A stretch of 64,000 nt of DNA from Pseudofabraea citricarpa (taxonomy: Eukaryota; Ascomycota; Leotiomycetes; Helotiales; Dermateaceae). A program made the translations under genes and the position numbers. The stretch covers positions 1,054,001-1,118,000 of the forward strand of contig JAPWGK010000004.1 of NCBI GenBank assembly GCA_029641185.1, given 5' to 3'. Positions 1 through 12,079 of the stretch are shown here, piece by piece (positions within the stretch are counted from its first letter, which is position 1; the number at the start of each line of letters is the position of its first letter). The notes under the pieces were generated by a model, which was not told the origin of the DNA, did not search any database, and saw nothing but the letters and a program-made list of their open reading frames with translations.

Positions 1-48
1 AGCATATATCATACAGCCGCTTCCTTCCCTCCCCATGCTATCTCTCGC

Positions 49-589
49 TCACGGAACCTTGGTCCTCAACTGAACGCCATGCCAGCTCTTGATCTCGTCA
101 CCCAGGACGGCATTTACCAACCGCTGCTGCTTGAGCATGTTGAGGCCGCGGAACTTCTCGCTGGTGATCTGAATCCCGTACATGGATCCGCACCCGCCCG
201 AGATATCCTGAACCTATTTATGCGCTCATCAGTCTCCGGATCCCCGCCGCCGCCGCCGCCGCTCAAGAGGCAATACGTACGTCCAGCTCAACAGGCTCCA
301 GCTCGCCCACCAACCGCTCGAAGATCTCCGTCTCTTTCGGGTTCAGGTGTTCGGGCGCCTGCAGGAGCATCTTGGGATTGCTCGTCGTTGTTGCCGTCGG
401 GGTGGATGTGGCGGTGGGTGCAGGAGTAGTGTAATGCCTCCTGCCGTACACCGGTCTCGTAATGGCAATTGCAGCTGCAGATGTAGGGATCGAGATGCGA
501 GCTGGTGCGGATCGCGATATCGGTATCGTGGGAGAGCACCTCGCAGGCGTCGAGCGAAGCAGAGCAACAGCTCTTGTGAATCTCTGCAT
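49..589 (-). CDS. BOL3: BolA-like protein, mitochondrial (BOL3-type), 157 aa
   Basis: Two exons, 281..589 and 49..213, joined by a 67-bp GT-AG intron (214..280, donor GTACGT, phase 0). The start is the ATG at 589; the frame stays open upstream to 643 but has no earlier ATG. The first ~50 residues are rich in Arg, Ser, Ala and Thr and lack acidic residues, as expected of a mitochondrial presequence. The BolA fold fills residues ~84-157: the helix PKETEIFERLVGELEP, then after the splice VQDISGGCGSMYGIQITS, KFRGLNMLKQQRLVN and the invariant-type H in KSWHGVQLRT. The Cys of GGCGSM and that His are the usual [2Fe-2S]/glutaredoxin-partner ligands of the family. Bol3-type proteins act late in mitochondrial Fe-S transfer to lipoate synthase and complex II; the function here is inferred from homology. 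The 3' end lies 48 bp from the window edge. Confidence 0.9.
214..280 (-). other. Intron of the BOL3-like gene
   Basis: The donor GTACGT and acceptor AATAG flank a GCC/GGC-rich centre (plus-strand CCGCCGCCGCCGCC). Removing 67 bp in phase 0 joins ...VELD to VQDISGG..., restoring the BolA core. Confidence 0.85.
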
Positions 590-1758
590 CTTTAAACCCT
601 TCCCTACCCTCGGTCCCAACAGCAAAGAAGCTCGCTCGTTCAAAATTCTCCGTCTATCCAGTTCCGCAGTCGGCCAAGGGCAGTCGAACCAATCCAGATA
701 TCGAGATTCGGAGATTCGTTCGTCGTCGTCTTATACCTCCTGTCTTTCTTGGTTTCCTTCCATTCGCATCAACGACGTCAACGCTCCAAGAAACAAAAAA
801 AAAAGAAAAAGTGCCAAGGGTACTTCCCATTAGCTCGGTCGGCTGGAGAGGAGGAGGGAGCCGCGATTTCTAATCAGCCTTGCTTACCTAAGCCACCTTC
901 TTTTCTTTTTCTTGGGCCGCATCACATGACCAACCAATATCCCAAATCCCGTCCAGCCACTATCTGAAAAACTGTCAAGCCACACATCCATTTCACTAAT
1001 TCATTCTTCACCGCTCCTCCTCCTCCTCCGTCTCCTTCTCCTCTCCCTTGCAGGACAAACCTTAATCCCGAGAAGAAAGAGAGAGAAAAAAGGTGTCATT
1101 TATTCTCCGACGGAGGAGCATGAGGTGCTCCATACGCAAGGAGGAAGAGGAGAGGGAGATCGGGATCGATAAGCAGGTCCACACTTATACATACATACAT
1201 ACATTACATCCGACCCCACCGAGCGAGCGAGCGAGCAGATAAGAGAAGAGAAAAAACCTTTCTCCGTCTGTAACTGTAACTGTGCATGCTCCGTGCTTCG
1301 TGCTCCTCGTTTGGGACTTTAGGTTTCAGAGTTATGCATGCAGCCGGATACTTTGAATTTTCTTTCCCTCTTCTCTCTTCTTGTGCAGCTACAGTAGCCT
1401 ACTTGGTTAGCAGCTTACAGTACAGATTCGGCTCCACCCCATACTGTCTGTACATGCAGAGTACGGCGTATCGGGTCGGGTAGAGCGATAACCAAGGAAG
1501 CGATGGAGATTCCTTCTTTTTCTTCTTTCGCGGTAGATATCCATTCCAAAGAGAAGTGGCCCAGCCCAGCCCAGCCCAGTAGTAAGTAAGTAAAGCATAG
1601 ATAGATAGAAAAATAAACGAGCAAGCCGGGCATAGCGACCGAGTAACCAAGTAACCAAGTAACCAAGCAACTAAAAGAACCACTTTACAGATTTTCTTTC
1701 CTTCGTCCTGTCCTGTCTTGTCCTGTCCTGTCTTCTATCGTCTAATCAATCACACAGC

Positions 1759-1793
1759 AAGAAGAAGAAGAAGAAGAAGAAGAAGAAGAAAAA
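1759..1793. repeat. (GAA)n microsatellite
   Basis: About ten near-perfect GAA/AAG units in a row. Confidence 0.9.
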
Positions 1794-2026
1794 GAGCTTC
1801 CCAAAAAAAGAAGTATATATAAACTTAACTGGAACCATCAATCTCTCTCTCCTTCTATTGCTTCTTACAACTAACCTTCTCCCTCCCTCCCCCTCTCTAT
1901 CTCTCCCCACAAAAAAAAAAAAAAACACCCCTCCTCGCCATCGCCATCGCCTTCGGTAAAACCGCCCCCTACCGTAAAGAAAGAGAGAGACAAAAAAAGA
2001 AAGGCTCAACCCACAAGAGTGCATAC

Positions 2027-2073
2027 ATGTATGTATGTATGTATGTATGTATGTATGTATGTATGTATGTATG
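2027..2073. repeat. (ATGT)n microsatellite, ~12 units
   Basis: Perfect 4-bp tandem repeat of about 47 bp. Open frames crossing it encode artefactual YIHT repeats. Confidence 0.95.
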
Positions 2074-2285
2074 AACACATGATGCGATACCATGCGATGC
2101 AATAATGCCATGCCATGTAATGCAATGCAAAGCGATGCAGAGCAGAACCCCAAATCCTCTTATCTCTCTGTTTGTGCTTTTAAAAAGTCTTTTCCAACTT
2201 TCCAACCAACCGACCCACCATCCCCATTGTGTAATACACGACACGACTTGACTCGAACTCGAACTCCTTCAACTCCCTCAACCCA

Positions 2286-2323
2286 GCTCAGCTCAACTCA
2301 GCTCAACTCAACTCAACTCAATT
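2286..2323. repeat. (CTCAA/CTCAG)n minisatellite
   Basis: Imperfect pentanucleotide tandem repeat of about seven units. Confidence 0.85.
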
Positions 2324-2527
2324 CAGGACCAGCTGATGCTGATGCTAGTCATAGGCCCAAAACTCAAAAGCCATACACACGTGTCCATCGTCATGACACG
2401 TACCATACTATATTGAACATATTATAAACTTCCCCCAGCCATCTTATCATCTTATCGTGCCTACCCGCCCTAACACGATAAAACACACCGCAATGATCAA
2501 TGATCGTCCATCTGCAATCAAAACTTA

Positions 2528-2839
2528 GGGCGCGGTTGGTTGACGAATGGAGCCTCATTTCACTTTTCAAAGGAGGATCTACTTTGTTAACCAACTACTA
2601 CAACTTTGTAAAATAGCTTTTACTCCCGATTCGGTTTCCCGATTCGGTTGACAGAATGGCTTTTACCCGCGCCCACACAAAAAAACAGAAGTAGCTCGGG
2701 AGGTCAATGAAAAGTGAAATACCAAGAAATCTCGTTTCGGCAACCAAAAGGTGGGTCATTTCAAGACTGAGTAGTAGGTCATTTGACAACCTAATTCGGG
2801 AGTAAAATGACAGCCATTCATGTTTTGCCAACCAGGCCC
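2528..2839. mobile_element. Tourist-like MITE (PIF/Harbinger-type), 312 bp
   Basis: The left end starts GGGCGCGGTTGGTTGAC and the reverse complement of the right end starts GGGCCTGGTTGGCAAAAC. The similarity continues inward (GAATGG...CATTT.ACT on both sides), giving imperfect terminal inverted repeats of about 40 bp. Both ends are flanked by TTA (2525-2527 and 2840-2842), the 3-bp TWA target duplication of PIF/Harbinger elements, whose termini typically read GGGCCTGTTTGG. There is no transposase frame, so it is non-autonomous. Internal sub-repeats (CCCGATTCGGTTGACAGAATGG against subterminal copies) suggest a foldback structure. A 148-codon frame across it on the minus strand is an artefact. 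Confidence 0.75.
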
Positions 2840-2842
2840 TTA

Positions 2843-3676
2843 ATTTGCACGACACGACACGATTCACTTTGGAAACGCTAACAGTTTTTGAACATCGCAC
2901 CTGTATTTTCAACTGCCTTGTCTTATCGACTCGTCGGACTATCGGACTATCTGATCCTATGCACTCCGTTGGATGCCTTCCGAGAATCTGCTGGTGCTGA
3001 TCCAGCCCGTCCATGTCAATATCCCTGATGTGATCCGTACCCATTTTCTACCCTTGTGTCCACCTTCAAACTCAATGCCAACCAGTAACTAAAACTTTTT
3101 CCAAAAAAAAAACAAAAACAATCTCAATCGCAAGGCCCAGTTAAAAAAAGCCTCAGTGAACCCATCCGTGGCTATCCCTAGCGTCCTTCGTCCTATGCCC
3201 AGAGACGAAGGGAATCCCTTTCCGAGAAGAGAGAAAATAGCCACAACGCAAATTAAACCCAGTCTATGCACAACGAAAGATAAAGTGGAGTCAAGGTCGA
3301 TAGGCTCGCTTTGTGCATCGCACCCCAGAGCCAAAAAAGACATGCAAGAAAAGCATTAGGAAATGAAATCAGCGCTCAAAAAAGTACAGGAAGAAGGTCG
3401 CAAAAATGCGATTATGAAGTTGGATGCACGCCATCCCACCTCGCAGAAATGCTCAAGACGTTCGTTCCGATGGATTCGAAGTCGAATTATTACAGGTCAG
3501 GGTCGACTTCTTGTCGGTTCACCGTGCCCATGTTTTTTGTTGTTTCCACACTCAGTGAAGAGGTGGTTTGTAAATTTTCATGCGTGCCCATGTTTGGGCA
3601 GTAGGATCGTGACCGACATTGGTGTTACGATAGGTGATTTTGAGGGGAATATCACAGGAGACGCCCGTAGGTCGTT
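2843..3676. other. Intergenic, 3' side of the Gac1-like gene
   Basis: Holds the probable 3' UTR of the minus-strand gene that ends at 3677. No recognisable gene; frames of about 100 codons here show no domain or splice support. Confidence 0.5.
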
Positions 3677-6027
3677 TTAACCTCGAATTGCTGTAGCCGC
3701 ATGAGCCTCGTTGAACAGAAAGCCACCATGCAAATGGTGATACATCGGAGACGTACCCGTAGCAAAGCCAGTCATAGGAGCCGGCGATGCAGAGCGTGCC
3801 GCCTGCGTACTTTGCTGCTGAACGCGCGGTGGAGAGATTTTCTTCTCTGGTGCCTGCATCATCAATGGAGAGTTGCTAGCCGTTGAATCGACCGACCCGA
3901 GAACGTAGCCATCATCGTTGCTGCCGTCGTATTGATTTGACCGGAGGGTTCCATCCTTGGCCTGAGGAGAGTTCTTGTTGGATCCGAACTGCCATCATCG
4001 TTAGTACAGGGTGGTGGCCAGGTTCAGCGGGTACGTACGAAGCAATATCTGTCGAGCAACTCGTTGTAAGATTGAGAGGCAATAACGGGCTTCTCTAGGC
4101 CAGAAGGTCGAGGTGAGTCGGAACCGCTGGCAGGAGCAGCCTTATTAGAAATAGCCGCATGGTTTGGGTTCATCGGGCTCCCGGTAGAGATTGGCGAATC
4201 AGTCGTCTCTGCATCAGGGATGATTTTATTCTTTTTGGGGCTTGATTTCATAGTGAGCCCATTTGAGCTGCTCTGATTGTTCGCAGCTTGAATGGCGGCA
4301 GACAAAGAGGCACTGAAATCGTATCTGTTGCCAAAAGCTTGCCCATTGGTTTGGATACGGCGCGTAAGGTTATCAGAGCCCAAACTGATGGCAGATTGAG
4401 AAGACTTCAACTTGACAGAACGATCAGGCTCAGATAAGAAATCTCTCATCGACTCCTTTGAGTTGGGAAATGGGTATTTCGAATCAAAGCCCTCTGCAAA
4501 GTCATCAAATGAGGGAGGTCCGGGCTTGCCAGCGGATGTTGTTGGTGGGGATCGGTGACTACGTGGCAGCGAGTGATGTTGTGAGTGCTGGATGTGCTGG
4601 ACGCTTCTTGAGCTAGCACCCTGCATACCCTTCTTTCCGTTCTGAGGCTTGTATTTCTTTCTGAAATCAATCTGGAAGTTGGTATTATCATTGTTATCCC
4701 AATGTTCCTGGCCATTCACGCAATATTTCACACAGAAAAACATAGTCTTTGCCTCCAGATTGGCTTGGTCTGCGAGCTTGATGTTAAAGTTGAAGCGATC
4801 GTGGCCATCGGTGTTCTTCTGTTGACGAATGTCGTTGTTGAACTCAGCGACTACCTCCGACGTCGTCTTCCAGTAATCGAGGGTGAAGCGAGCGACGACA
4901 TACTTATTGAACGCCAAGTTTGCGACAGCTACGCTACCGATCAAGGTCTTGTTATCAGCAGACAAGAAGACTCTCTCGACTCGTACAGGAAGAGATAGTC
5001 GGTGTGGAGTTTCCGCAGGAAAGTTGGACACTACAATCTCCCACTCCCACGGCGGTGACCGAGCGTTTCCATCATCTTCACCAAATGGAAATTCAGTATC
5101 GCTGTCATAGGCTTCCACAGGCGATGAGCCAGCACTGACAGCCAAAGGTCGATCAACCTGGAGGAAGTGGCGGACATGCTCGAGGTGGGCATCGAAGTGA
5201 ACGGCTTTCGAGAAGGTTGGTGTTCCCGGCATGCTCGAGGGTCGTCTTCTTGCAGATGAAGGTCTCAAGGCTGGACGGACAAGCTCACCGGACTTCTTTC
5301 TAAGCATAGGAGGTTTCCTTCTTGAGCGCTCTGGTCCTTCCTCGTCACTGTCTAAATCAGATCCAGTTAATGGTGTCTCCGGAGATGCATCACCCTGGAT
5401 CCCCACAAAGACCGAAGATTCCGTGTTTGCTCTGTTGTGTCCCTTTTTTCGTGACAGTTGCAGAACTTCAGGAGGTTGAATGGCCTCCTCGGCTGCTTTC
5501 GAAGGCATGACCAAGTGCAGTGCCTGAACCGTCTTACCAACCTCTGCTGCAGTTCGGCTTGGGGAGCTCTCACGATGCTGCTCAATGATCCTGATGGCTG
5601 CCTGCAACTCGGCCAAATTCTCTAGCGTCCGACCTCTTGAGCCCTTCGTCTCTTCATCGTCGCTTGAGTTCTGTGCGGAGTCAGGGGGGGAGATAACGAC
5701 GCCGGCGGGAATCTTTGAATCGTCCGTCACCGGAGGAGGGGATTGGCGTAGGCTTCCAGATGCGGTGGTCAAACTCGTATCATTCTTCTTCTCGTTATCC
5801 GCTGTGCTGGGTGGGGTTGCCTCGGGTGTTGGGGCGAATGCAGTGTTCTTGACGGAGGGTGTCCGACGATGGCGAGTCAGATATGATGTCGACCGTGGCA
5901 GCTCGGGTCTGGTCGAGACGGGAGGACCTAATGACTGTCCAGGCTGATATGATCCACGACGACTAAGAGCAGGAGAGTGTGGGGCGGAGGGAGCAGGAGA
6001 TCGCTGGGAGGGGGGAGTGTAAGGCAT
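3677..6027 (-). CDS. Protein phosphatase 1 regulatory subunit with CBM21 domain (Gac1/Pig-like), 766 aa
   Basis: Two exons, 4039..6027 and 3677..3988, with a 50-bp intron (3989..4038; donor GTACGT, branch TACTAAC, phase 0) that joins ELLDRYCF to FGSNKNSPQ. The start ATG gives MPYTPPSQRSPAPS, a Ser/Pro-rich disordered N-terminus. The RVxF-type PP1-docking motif KAVHF lies at residues ~274-278. The CBM21 glycogen-binding domain spans ~330-456, with RFNFNI, FFCVKYCVNG and the hallmark WDNNDNTNF. The C-terminus is disordered and ends at AATAIRG. Family members target PP1 to glycogen synthase and promote glycogen storage; orthologues in yeast are GAC1 and PIG2. The length suits the filamentous-fungal family. 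A probable 5'UTR intron lies upstream (6167..6297). The domain calls are firm; the physiological role is inferred. Confidence 0.9.
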
Positions 6028-6166
6028 CCGTACGACGGGCTGCCAGAATGTTCGAGAGAGAGTCGGGGGATAGGGATGCTATTCGACGTCGAGAGATGAG
6101 AGTCGAGGCAGTTCTAGTTCTTGCTCAGCACCGGAGCTTCGCAAGGAACTGGAGAACCGTGGGGGT

Positions 6167-6297
6167 CTGTTAGGAGAAAGGTCCGCGTCAGCCGTGTGCA
6201 GTGAAAAGGCGCAAGGAAAGCAATGGTGGTGATTCAGGGTGTTCGTAGGTGAGTATCGGAGCGAGGGCAGAGGCATTGCCAATCTGGTGTAACTTAC
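6167..6297 (-). other. Probable 5'UTR intron of the Gac1-like gene
   Basis: Perfect minus-strand donor GTAAGT at 6297 and acceptor TCCTAACAG ending at 6167 (131 bp, branch-like CTAAC close to the acceptor), between the likely promoter and the ATG at 6027. No coding frame uses it, so it would lie in the leader. Needs RNA evidence. Confidence 0.4.
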
Positions 6298-7088
6298 GAG
6301 ATAATGGGGATGTGGAGGAAGTCCGGAGGAGGATCAGAGGTACGGCGTATTCCAGCAAACGTACTTGGATCTTCAACGGGCAGGAGCGAAGGCAATCGCG
6401 ACGGGGAGAAGTCGAGATCGGGAGTGTCGCTGGAGGAAGAGAATGGGAGAGATGCGGAAAGATGGTGCCAGGACAAAGTCAACTCGAGACTTCTCTACCT
6501 GTTCCTTCAATTTCCTGCGATGTGCGTCGATTCGGGTGGGTGGTTCGATTCGGCGCGGTGATCCTTTGTTATTAAGCAAAAAAAGAACAATGACGTTCGC
6601 TCCTTTATGCTGCGCAGCAAATCAATCGATGATCTACTGAAGGCAGTTTGTTCTGTGAAGAACCCTCTGGGAGAAGTAATAAATTGTTGGACCAAAGGCT
6701 GGCGAGGGCCTAGATGAGTGGAGGATGGGGGAAGGGGAAGAAGAGGGTGGAGGATGGAGAAGATTTAGGTGTGGTGAGTTGAGGTGGTAGTTAGTGGTGG
6801 TGAGCTTAGTCGCAGCGATGGTTGATGGTGTGGCCTGTAGCGTTGGATTTCCCTGCTTAGCAGCCTTTCGCCAATTTTCCGCATATGGGTGCTAGGAAGA
6901 GCCTAGTGTGCTGTGGCATGGGTAACGGGGGGGGGAGGGGGGGGGAAAGATGGTGGTGGGTATTGGGGGTGGTGGGCACTGGGCACTGGGCATTGGGGGG
7001 GGTGGTGGACCTTGGGAGGTGCAGTGCAGGAGAGAAGAGAGATAGGCATGGGTTGGTGGGGAGCAGCAGGGACATGGATCGTGGAATT

Positions 7089-7160
7089 GTGGTGGTTGTG
7101 GTGGTTGTGGTGGTGGATGTGGTGGTCACTACGGTCACTGTGGTCACTGTAGTGAACACT
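7089..7160. repeat. GTG/GGT-rich simple repeat followed by GGTCACT repeats
   Basis: GTGGTGGTT repeats pass into three GGTCACT(G) units, which form short palindromes (CAGTGACCACAGTGACC on the minus strand). Confidence 0.7.
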
Positions 7161-10100
7161 AATTTACTTAGGACTACGAGGTATAGCGACTGCGTGCCGC
7201 TGCCGTGGGCGTGTGTGGTACCCTACTATAGACCCGTACCGGCATCCTACAGTACCAACAGTACCAACAGCACCTACAGCAACTACACTGCCCTACGTAC
7301 GTGCTGTAGGTACCGCCTCTATCATTTCTCATCATTCACATTACAGAAACAGACACTATGACATGGCCAATTCGGTACCCGATATTCTCGAATGCAGCAG
7401 CACACTTCGTCATATCTCCTGCTTCTATCAAACTGATCGTCATGGAACACCTCGCGGGGCTTCCATCAAAGTCAAAGCCGACGACCACGGTATTGGATAT
7501 GAGAGGCCAGAAGCCTGAAGCGTGTGTGGTGGCCACAGCGTTTCCTGCTTGGAAAGTAGTGAGAGAGCTTGCAATGATAAAAATGGTGGGAGAGTGGCCG
7601 CCGGGCCTTGATTTGCAGTGGGCCTTGCACGCAGACGGATTGGCTGCTGGGGACAAGCGTCGACTGGGAACAGGCGGCCAAGCGGCGTGCAAGCCACAGT
7701 CGAGGACAGGATGAAATCGGGCCAAGCTGGGATCAGTGGAGAGTCCAAGGACTCCCTCCCTCCCCAAGCAATGTCTAGCAGGGGCACCATGGCAACGCCG
7801 CGTCAAGGCACGCAACACTCAAGAGGCGAATGAACAGCACGCACGGACGGCCATTTCTGACATCGACCCAGCTCAGCATATCAACCTCCTGCAGCTCCTG
7901 TCTCCGTCGCTACTGTACTACTGTGCTGTATGTATGGCAGAGCAATCTAAGGCTTCAACCCAGACACATCTGGTCGTGGCAGCGGCACCATGGTGGATGC
8001 GAGTCAGCCATTGACAGTGGTCCGGGGCAATCAACATGAGGACAAGAGAGCTGTGAATCGTAAGAATGAGGGGTGCAGCAGCAGCAGACTCCGGAGACGG
8101 GCGCGGGGTTCGATTGACAAGCTGTCAGAAGGAGGTCATTGACGCTATTGCGAACCCTTCCTCCTCGCAAAAGAATAATCAGCACACCACGGCTTGTCCA
8201 GAGCTCCGAGTAGATGACCGGGCCAAGCGAGTCGAGGCAGATCCGGAAGGCAAAGGGAAGTTTGTTGGGTACAGGGTGGAGATGGAGATGGGGGTGGTCG
8301 TATGGACATTGCCATTGGGATGAGAAGCCTTTTGTGGTAGGTGTATTGGGTGACTTGAGCTGCGTGATTGATAAATGTCATACGGTTGACGGCTACTCAC
8401 CTCTTGAACACCAGCGATAAGAAACAGAGCCAAGTCCGGCACACTCCGCTTTTGCCTCAATCGCTTGATGCTGGAGCTGGAAAGGCTCTTGTCGGCATTC
8501 TATCTTATATGGACGTCCTGGGCAGTGCAGTGCAGTGCCTCAGCAAGCAGTTGTTGTTTCTCATCCACAACTGATTATTTGTCTGTCGGCAGCCTATCCG
8601 CGCATCTCCTGCTCCCACGGAGGTGCCTCACGGCTCGCTCGGAAACCTGACGTCGTCTCGCTGCGCTGATTCGTCTTGAAGCGGTGTCGAGCATCTGCAC
8701 ACTGGCACGGCTGCAGATACTCTAAAGATCATGTCAGCGGTCGAGATAATGTAATTGTCCTCAAAGGGCGAAGCAAGGCCTGTCGTTGCACCGCAGGCCA
8801 AGCAGGGCAGCAGGAGTTTGCTTCGCTCTCTCGTAGCACCCTCCAGCAAAACATGCCATTTTCCACCTGCCTCCCAGACTTCTTGATAATCCAGACAGAG
8901 CATGCGCGCGGCTTTTGCAGGCTCACCCCCTTGGCAATATGGTCATTACTGGCTCTCGTGCGAGGTGCAGCTGCTGCATACGACTCAACTCGCTCCCAGA
9001 TGAAGAAGCAATTAATAAACTGCACCGAGCTTTGAATCTCCAAGGTCATCCCATTGAGACAAGACAGCGCATGTTTCCATTGACGGACATCTCGGGAATC
9101 GTTCATCGTTATCGATCATAGTTCCGAGCATGCCACACCGTCGTCATGATGGGGCATGAAGCACTTATTGTCCTGGTCTGTCCTGGCCTGGCCTCGCGTG
9201 TTGCCCAAATTCCTCCTCCCCCAGATGCCCCCATGAATAACAATCTCTGCGACTGCGACACGCTCCGATACAGGGGCTGGGCTGTCCAGACCATCCACTC
9301 GAGAGGCCTAGACGCATCCATGGGTGCATGCTTTAATTGGCTCGTCCCCAATCTCCACCGTTTGCCCACGACCCCCACCTCCGTCGACCGGTCCACCGAT
9401 CCACTTTTCAACAAAGATCGTGAAGTGGGCAAATCAGCATCACAAAGGCAGGAGGGCGGGATGGGCGAAAGGGTACTTTCGCATGTACCGAGACAATGCG
9501 AAAGTTGCGCAGATCATTGTAAGCCGGCGGATCAGGTACAGCGCAATCAATTAATGCGAGTCGGTCGGATATCGAATATGTCCACATCAATAACTTCAAT
9601 CACCTCACGAGGAATGCTCTCCTCTGGCGGGTGAAGACACTAACAGTGGCTCGTTGTGAACAATGCTGATTCGATTCCACGATGCGACTCGATGACTTCA
9701 TCGCTCGTGGGCCGCCCGCGTCTGGTTAGCCGTACCGTTTGTACCAGTACCAGTAATCTCACTGTGCGATTGCTGACAGCCTGACACTGCGCTGCGCTGC
9801 AATACAAATCCTCATTAAACCCGGATTACCATCTTCATCTCATCTCGTCGTGAAACCGATTGCCTTGAAACTCTTCCATGTCGGCGTACCGTACTCGTAA
9901 GACGGAAACACCAAGCCCCTCACCGTATTTCCCAGTTATCGTGCTCATTGTTGTGTCATGAGCTCTTGTCGTTGAAGCTCATAAGACGGCGCCCGTCACG
10001 CTGGATTCGCCAGTCACAGCACGTTCCTTTGTTCTTTCGACGATGTCAAACTCAAAGCTGATGCGAAACCTTCGGTATGGCTATGGGTTGTGGTCTTCAC

Positions 10101-11060
10101 CGCTCTCTCTCTCTCTGTCTCTGTCGATTATGTTTCAACATGGCGCGCCCAGCGACAAGAGCTGCCCACGGCAACGCTGTTCCCAAAGACTCCAAGCTTC
10201 CCAGGTTCGCGTAAGAAAGGTCGAAAAGGCGTCATGGATGCTGATAGCATGCCTGTCGCCGGGGCCCAATGAGCAGCAGTAAAGTTTTGACGCCACAGCT
10301 CGTCGAGTCCTCAGCCGTTCTTTGAGTTTGGAAGCTTGGAAGCTTGTCGGGGTCCCCCGGCCCTCGAGCAGGCCCTTGTACCTCGTAGCTCTCTCTCCTG
10401 TGCAGTCTTGTAAGCGATGATTTGCGCGAGCTGAGACAAATTCGCAATTGACGGTTCGAGGTTCGTATTTTTAACCGCGCATGAGCCACAGCACCATGCA
10501 CAACCCACGCCAGACAAGCCGAAGGATGCTGAAAAAACAATGAAAATCTCAACCAAAGCTCAGATCCTTTGTGCAAATTCTCCCCCAGCATATCGTGATC
10601 CCCGGAACGCAAACGGCTCTGTCGAGCATCCGCCGGAGTGGGCGCCGAGCGGCTCAACGAAACCGGACCGTGTCAAATCCAAACGGCTTCTGCTTGAAGA
10701 TGGCTCGACAGCAAGAATAGCTTCCCTTCTCCAGTGCCCCACGACTCTCCCCAGATGACCAGATGACGAGCAGTGAGTAGTACAGTACCGATACGTGCGC
10801 TGACCCTCTTCCCCTTTGCTTGCTGCTCTCCAGGTTCCACAATTACATTTCCACAATTCCACGGCTACGCTCAGTGGCCGCACTCCGTATCATCTCCAAG
10901 CCCCAACCGCGCACATTCCATGTAGAGATGGGCAAAAAGAGCGAAATGGCATGGCCTGATGGAAGGTTCGTCGTGTCGTGTTCATAATATGCGTGGCTAT
11001 TGCATACAATGCAGAATGCCCCACCGTGACAATGCAAGCATAACACGGTACAGGACAGGA

Positions 11061-11095
11061 CAGTACTGTACAGTACAGTACAGTACAGTACAGTA
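11061..11095. repeat. (CAGTA)n pentanucleotide repeat
   Basis: Tandem CAGTA units preceded by the palindrome CAGTACTG. The longest of many GTACAGTA/TACTGTAC motifs in this block. Confidence 0.9.
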
Positions 11096-11700
11096 TCGCC
11101 AGGTTAGTCTCCGAGGCGATCGTAGATCTCGAGCAGTTGCCATCCAACAAAATGTGTATTCATCCCTCAACATGTCGAAAGGGTTCCCCGAAAGAGACAC
11201 TTCGCGCGCACCTCTCAGGGTCCAACCCGCGCACACCCCTTGAGCGGGCGGCACATACAACAATGGCCGAGTGCGCGTGTGTGTGTGTGTTGCTCGCTCC
11301 TCCCAGCAGCGACCTTGTATGCTTTGCTTGTATGGCGGCGGGCCAGGGCTGCGGCAGCTCCTACTGCAGACGCGTTACTGCGATTCTGTTTTCTTTCGCG
11401 GAGTGGCATTTTTGAGTTTCCTCGCACATGCAGGCTCTGTTGCATGTCTCGTTCTAGGCGGCGGCCCTGCGGCGGGGGTGTGAGTGGGTGTGTAAAAAAG
11501 ACGAATGGGAGGCTCACGATGCGGAAAGATCGGCACGAAGCCATCCAGTATTGAATATTGACATTGTTGACAAGACGATGTTTTTTCGGATGCCGGTACT
11601 TCAAACTACCTGTTGATCGCCAGTTTGGGATGCCGGAGCGAGGATTGTCAGAACAGGAGAGTCGCTTGTAGATACAGTACAAAATACAGTAGCCAAGTAC

Positions 11701-12079
11701 CAAGCTGCCCTTATCTCAACCTCACTCCATTAGCGAGTTGGCTTGACTCGACCACCACCACCACTTCTGCTCTTCTCCTCTACTCCCTCTACCGTACTGT
11801 ATGCCTCTATGCCTCTATCCCTCTCACCCCCTCTGCCCCCCTCTACAGCACAGTATTCTGCCCTCACCGTCTTTTCTCCCCTCCTTCACCCCCCTTCCCC
11901 CCCTTACTAACTAACAACTATCTACGCCACGCTCAATAGCTATCACCACACCATCTTCACCGTCCGTCTGTCAGGTCGTCCTCTAAGCCAACCCATTCCA
12001 CTCTCTCCCTTCACCAACAGGGAAGCTCCAGGTCGCTCGCCCAAGAGCACGTCCACGAGTGCCAATAGTCGCTAGAAGC
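11701..12079 (+). promoter_or_regulatory. Pyrimidine-rich promoter/leader-like stretch
   Basis: Dense C/T tracts run from 11750 to 11900, followed by CTAACTAAC, CAATAG, CTGTCAG and TTCACCAACAG. These resemble a fungal core promoter plus branch and acceptor signals of a spliced leader on the plus strand. It ends directly before an ATG at 12080. Suggestive only. Confidence 0.3.

Larger units (their letters stand above)
590..2524. other. Gene-free stretch, microsatellite and pyrimidine-rich
   Basis: Lies between the BOL3-like start and a MITE. The first few hundred bases are presumably the BOL3 promoter. The rest holds CT-rich tracts, a CCCAG repeat near 1560, a TAACCAAG repeat near 1650, a GAA run (1759-1793), poly-A near 1911 and a long ATGT run. 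I see no credible coding frame; the open frames here read through simple repeats. Confidence 0.6.
6298..11700. other. Large gene-poor block, first part
   Basis: About 5.4 kb without a convincing gene. The left 600-900 bp should contain the Gac1-like promoter. Beyond that are GTG/GGT-rich tracts (6900-7160), CAGTAC-type motifs and several 100-160 codon frames on both strands that overlap one another, start at non-ATG codons or lack domains. Composition is balanced rather than AT-rich, so this does not look like decayed transposon DNA. Long leaders, regulatory DNA or non-coding transcripts are possible. Confidence 0.5.

Noticed and set aside
79..429. 116-codon plus-strand frame
   Set aside because: Antisense of the BOL3-like gene; the minus strand encodes a conserved BolA domain across a valid intron.
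2598..3044. 148-codon minus-strand frame
   Set aside because: Runs through the MITE; not a gene.
6857..7361. Thr/Val/Gly-rich frames of 100-158 codons on both strands
   Set aside because: Produced by GTG/GGT simple repeats.
7336..7818. Overlapping 160-codon minus and 118-codon plus frames
   Set aside because: Each is the shadow of the other; no domain, no splice extension, no promoter context.
8095..8120. tRNA-like GGTTCGATT motif
   Set aside because: No complementary T-stem, anticodon arm or acceptor stem around it.
9146..9634. 162-codon plus-strand frame
   Set aside because: ATG-initiated but no recognisable motif, Pro/Thr/Cys-scattered composition, and overlapped by antisense frames.
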